Assembly (NCBI GenBank): GCA_902512685.1 | Contig: CABXKH010000012.1 | Coordinates: 1 to 43,745, forward strand | Direction of reading: 5' to 3' | Length of the DNA: 43,745 nucleotides | Source: Paracoccaceae bacterium | Lineage (GTDB): Bacteria > Pseudomonadota > Alphaproteobacteria > Rhodobacterales > Rhodobacteraceae | Shown: positions 40,902 to 43,745 of the stretch, one piece after another | Layout: every line of letters begins with the position of its first letter | How positions within the stretch are numbered: the first letter of the stretch is position 1 | Program-made: the position numbers and the translations under genes | Notes under the pieces: model-generated | The model's input: the letters and a program-made list of their open reading frames with translations, nothing else | The model's database searches: none | What the model was told of the DNA's origin: nothing

Positions 40902-41759
40902 ATGTCCAATTTTGTTGCGCTGCTTGGTACCAAAGGTGGCCCTGCGATTAATCCGGGCTCTAATATGCCAACATCTAACCTTCTTAATTTGGATGGGCAG
41001 AAGATAGTCGTTGATTGCGGCCTGGGGGTTGCGCGTGGGCTCACCAACCAAGGCATGCACTTAAAAGAACTAAGTTTGATTTTCATTACACATTTGCATT
41101 CCGATCATTATCTTGAACTTGGCCCGCTTCTGCACACTGCTTGGACAGCGGGACTTAAAACCAATGTGGATGTTTATGGCCCTGCGGGATTGGATATTTA
41201 TTGGCAAGGGTTCCTAGCATCAATGAAAAGCGATATAGATCTACGGATTGAGGACGAAGGGCGCCCCGATATCCGCGAGTTGGTGCGGTTTCATATTATC
41301 GACCAACCCGACGTTGTTACACTGGGTGATTTACATGTAACGGCTCTGCGCACATTGCACCCGCCGTTGATTGATACATTTGCGCTGTCTTTTAAATCTA
41401 CAACGAACCATGTTGTGTTTGGTGGAGACACTGCATTTTTACCTGAGCTTGCAGAGTTTGCAAAAGGAGCTGATTTGCTTATTCACGAAGCGATGTTGGA
41501 AGATGCGATTATTCCTTTGGTGAAAAGGGTTGGCAACGGCGATGACCGGCTGTTGAAGCATTTGTATGCATCACATACATCAGCGTCGGATGCGGCCAAA
41601 ATTGCTGCTTTGGCTGAGGTAAAAATGCTTGCGCTTAATCATCTCATTCCAACCGACGATCCTAACTTTACAATTGAACATTGGCATGAGGCCGTAAAGC
41701 CCAATTGGGCGGGGCAATTTTTCTTAGGCGCTGATGGCTTGAGGATTGAGTTGAGTTAA
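40902..41759 (+). CDS. Metallo-beta-lactamase-fold hydrolase
   Basis: 285 residues. The zinc motif H-x-H-x-D-H is in F-I-T-H-L-H-S-D-H-Y. Further ligands are suggested by T-L-H-P-P, G-G-D-T-A and the final L-N-H-L-I-P. The layout with an S-N-L-L-N-L-D-G start and a later I-H-E-A-M-L resembles the RNase Z/arylsulfatase-like branch. Not long enough, and lacking an exosite arm, to be called tRNase Z. ATG 40902 has AAGGAGAG upstream, a strong ribosome site. Confidence 0.88.
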   Translation: MSNFVALLGTKGGPAINPGSNMPTSNLLNLDGQKIVVDCGLGVARGLTNQGMHLKELSLIFITHLHSDHYLELGPLLHTAWTAGLKTNVDVYGPAGLDIYWQGFLASMKSDIDLRIEDEGRPDIRELVRFHIIDQPDVVTLGDLHVTALRTLHPPLIDTFALSFKSTTNHVVFGGDTAFLPELAEFAKGADLLIHEAMLEDAIIPLVKRVGNGDDRLLKHLYASHTSASDAAKIAALAEVKMLALNHLIPTDDPNFTIEHWHEAVKPNWAGQFFLGADGLRIELS

Positions 41760-41850
41760 GAAGTGATAAATATGTCTTGTTTTATTTAGAGTATTTAAAA
41801 TCATTAGCCATATACGATGCCATTTTGTGAGACATAATTTTGCAGAAATA

Positions 41851-42756
41851 TTATATATTTGTCGGAGTAAGAACACGAAGAGGCCTTTTGCCCAGTGTTA
41901 GTTTTACGGGCAACTCACCTAAAAACTCACCATCGCCGTAAACGAGTTTTGCCCAGGAACCTGCGGTTTGGTTATCAATTTCGCATTGTGCAAAATAACT
42001 GTTAGTCACTTTTGGATGGGAGAGGTGCTTTCCTGAAATTGCCCTGTTTAGAAGATTAATGGCTGACAGTCTTGTAACAGAGCTTGCAGATAAAACATTC
42101 AATAAATCGGGCTCTTGTCTTGCAAGCGGCGCAATGAAAATTCCGCCTCCTGTATATTCGGTTGCAGCGCCTGCAATAATTAAGTTCTCTTGGCGGGTCT
42201 TTTTACCGTCTGTATTCAATTGGTAGCTATGGCACTTCAAATTTATAAAACAAAGTAAAGAGGCCAAGGTGTATAATATCCTGCCTTGCAGAAATGGTAT
42301 TTTCGATGCGCGAAAAGCGGCCTCACTGAGCAGGCCGACGCCGGCGCATGTCAATGTGATCCTCGAGTGGTTTGAAAATTCAACCGACGCATATCTTGCG
42401 TGGTGTGTGATGCCATTTTTTAGGGCTAGAACTGTGTCTTTTGCATTGTTAATTTTTAAAGACGACGCAAAGTCGTTGCCGCGTCCAAGCGGCAATACAG
42501 TCATCAATCCACCTGTTTCAACTGCTTGTTGTGCAACGATGTTTTGCAGTCCATCACCGCCGCAAGAAACCACTATTTCACCTTTTAACATTGCGTCTTT
42601 GGCTGCTTGGCCAGAGTGTTCCGGTGAGCTTGCAACCAAGACCTGTGATTTGTTTGGGTCGGCAATTTCAGCAATGAGTTGTTGCTTTGCCTTCAGGCGC
42701 ATCTTTCCCGACTTTGGATTTATCAAAAAAAGATATCTGTCACCTTGTTTCATCAA
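41851..42756 (-). CDS. YegS/DAG-kinase-family lipid kinase
   Basis: 301 residues. The N-terminal kinase domain has I-N-P-K-S-G-K, the nucleotide loop V-S-C-G-G-D-G (here followed by L-Q-N-I-V rather than T-V-N-E-V) and L-P-L-G-R-G-N-D-F-A. The C-terminal beta-rich domain holds A-A-T-E-Y-T-G-G-G. Such enzymes phosphorylate diacylglycerol or related lipids at the membrane face. The changed residues just after GGDG mean the substrate could differ from the standard. Adjacent to tpiA on the same strand. Confidence 0.85.
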   Translation of the reverse strand: MMKQGDRYLFLINPKSGKMRLKAKQQLIAEIADPNKSQVLVASSPEHSGQAAKDAMLKGEIVVSCGGDGLQNIVAQQAVETGGLMTVLPLGRGNDFASSLKINNAKDTVLALKNGITHHARYASVEFSNHSRITLTCAGVGLLSEAAFRASKIPFLQGRILYTLASLLCFINLKCHSYQLNTDGKKTRQENLIIAGAATEYTGGGIFIAPLARQEPDLLNVLSASSVTRLSAINLLNRAISGKHLSHPKVTNSYFAQCEIDNQTAGSWAKLVYGDGEFLGELPVKLTLGKRPLRVLTPTNI

Positions 42757-42899
42757 TTCATGCCATTTTTTATTAGAACTGACAGGTAGGATAACCGAAA
42801 GCTGATGAAGTTAAAGAATTTTAACTTCTATTTTGCATAAAGAGCAGAAGCGGGTTGGTCAAATTTTGCGGTCCCAACACAAACTAAGGTAGATAAAAA

Positions 42900-43640
42900 T
42901 CAAACAGTCGCCTCAAGCGCATGTATGATCGGAGAGAAATCCACCGGTGCCAAGCTGGCACCGCCAACCAAAGCGCCATCGACATTTTGCAGAGAGAATA
43001 TTTCCTCTGCATTGCTTGCTTTTACAGACCCTCCATAAAGCAAAGGAACATTATTGGCCGCCGGGCCAAATCTCTTGAGTAATGTGCGGCGGCAGAATTG
43101 ATGCGCTTCAGTGATTTGCTCCAATGTAGGGATTTTACCAGTGCCAATTGCCCAAACCGGCTCATAAGCGACAACCATTCGAGAGGGATCAACCTTATCT
43201 GGAATTGACGCCTTTAATTGAGTTTCTAAAACCGCAATCGTTTCACCTGCTTCCCGCTGCTCGAGAGTTTCTCCAATGCACACCACTGCTGTTAAGCCTG
43301 CGCTTTGCGCCGCGGAAGTTTTGTCTCGCACGATAGCATCAGATTCATTATGGTTTGCCCTTCGTTCAGAGTGCCCTAAAATAACTGCCTTTGCGCCACA
43401 ATCAGCGATCATATTTGCGGAAATGTCTCCGGTATGGGCGCCGTGCTCAGCCGAATGACAATCCTGAGCACCAATTTTTAGCGATCTTGCAATTTCACAG
43501 GCTTTCGATAGCAGAGTGGCCGGTGGGCAAATCATAATATCAACGCGCGCGCTGTCATGAGCGGTGGCTAATTCTGCAATGTTTTCAAGGGAAACTTGAA
43601 GACCATTCATTTTCCAATTTCCAGCCACCATTTTTCTCAT
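42900..43640 (-). CDS. tpiA: Triose-phosphate isomerase
   Basis: 246 residues from ATG 43640. Interconverts glyceraldehyde-3-phosphate and dihydroxyacetone phosphate. Catalytic Lys is in G-N-W-K-M-N-G, catalytic His in I-L-G-H-S-E-R-R, and catalytic Glu in V-A-Y-E-P-V-W-A-I-G-T-G. The phosphate loop L-L-Y-G-G-S-V is near the end. The frame is open to 43742, but the extra residues are unlike the family; ATG 43640 has AGGCG five bases upstream. ATG 43652 is an alternative. Core gene. Confidence 0.96.
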   Translation of the reverse strand: MRKMVAGNWKMNGLQVSLENIAELATAHDSARVDIMICPPATLLSKACEIARSLKIGAQDCHSAEHGAHTGDISANMIADCGAKAVILGHSERRANHNESDAIVRDKTSAAQSAGLTAVVCIGETLEQREAGETIAVLETQLKASIPDKVDPSRMVVAYEPVWAIGTGKIPTLEQITEAHQFCRRTLLKRFGPAANNVPLLYGGSVKASNAEEIFSLQNVDGALVGGASLAPVDFSPIIHALEATV

Positions 43641-43745
43641 TTTTCGCCTCATATAATTTTTACTTTCACCGTCTTCTGTAGTAAAAATTGCCGTAATGAG
43701 CAAGGAAGGTAAGAATGATACCACGGCTGGATGCGGGTTCATTAG

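Noticed and set aside
1..43745. CRISPR array, rRNA genes or insertion sequences
   Set aside because: No regularly spaced repeats, no rRNA-like segments and no transposase with inverted ends were seen.

Overview
The window looks like a chromosomal segment of a marine alphaproteobacterium of the Rhodobacteraceae (Roseobacter group). This is inferred from the style of the housekeeping proteins (aspartate-semialdehyde dehydrogenase, M17 aminopeptidase, P450, triose-phosphate isomerase) and from the elongator tRNA-Met; no database search was possible. Two blocks of ordinary chromosome (about 1-5.7 kb and 39.3-43.7 kb) enclose a long accessory region that is visibly AT-richer, except for one GC-rich insert at about 34.5-37.5 kb.

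Left flank: the 3' part of an MFS transporter, asd, a candidate structured RNA, a small hypothetical gene, a beta-carbonic anhydrase, an M17 leucyl aminopeptidase and tRNA-Met(CAU). The 3' part of the tRNA (49 bp) is repeated 2.4 kb downstream. Between the copies lie an NAD(P)H-dependent MDR oxidoreductase and a divergent LysR regulator, so this is a small tRNA-associated island that carries no integrase. A related 40-48 bp sequence occurs three times (5.78, 8.0 and 10.94 kb), near the att copies and beyond. Next comes a secreted peptidoglycan-binding protein with an alginate-lyase-like central region.

Control region, 11.2-13.7 kb: a NusG/RfaH-like antiterminator reads leftwards. Opposite it lie a 23-nt palindrome, an ops-like GCGGTAGC motif and an EPS-type MarR regulator. 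An overlapping AbrB / PIN / Phd toxin-antitoxin cluster follows.

Surface-glycan operon, 13.7-34.5 kb, all on the + strand: the genes fit synthesis of a nonulosonic acid of legionaminic type and its assembly into a polysaccharide. A 4,6-dehydratase (with a C-terminal Nudix domain), a DegT aminotransferase (with N-terminal CBS domains) and a NeuD/PglD acetyltransferase would make UDP-diNAcBac. A NeuC/LegG-type hydrolysing epimerase, NeuB and a NeuA-type cytidylyltransferase would carry it to the CMP-sugar. WbpG/HisH/HisF would add an acetamidino group. An AsnB-like amidotransferase, a NodB-like deacetylase overlapping a formyltransferase, and a methyltransferase could decorate further. A PglC-type phosphoglycosyltransferase, a GT-B glycosyltransferase, a multi-TM polymerase candidate and a MurJ/Wzx-type flippase would assemble and export the polymer. 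An HpcH/HpaI-type aldolase just before neuB has no obvious role. A 20-kb single-direction transcript is the kind of target a specialised NusG paralog serves.

Right side: a GC-rich element of about 2.9 kb (tyrosine recombinase, divergent XRE regulator, two hypothetical proteins, VanZ-like protein) lies between 11-bp direct repeats. It is followed by hicA (apparently frameshifted) with hicB, a RelE/ParE-type pair and several very small ORFs. Core genes then resume: P450, metallo-beta-lactamase-fold hydrolase, YegS/DAG-kinase-like lipid kinase and tpiA.
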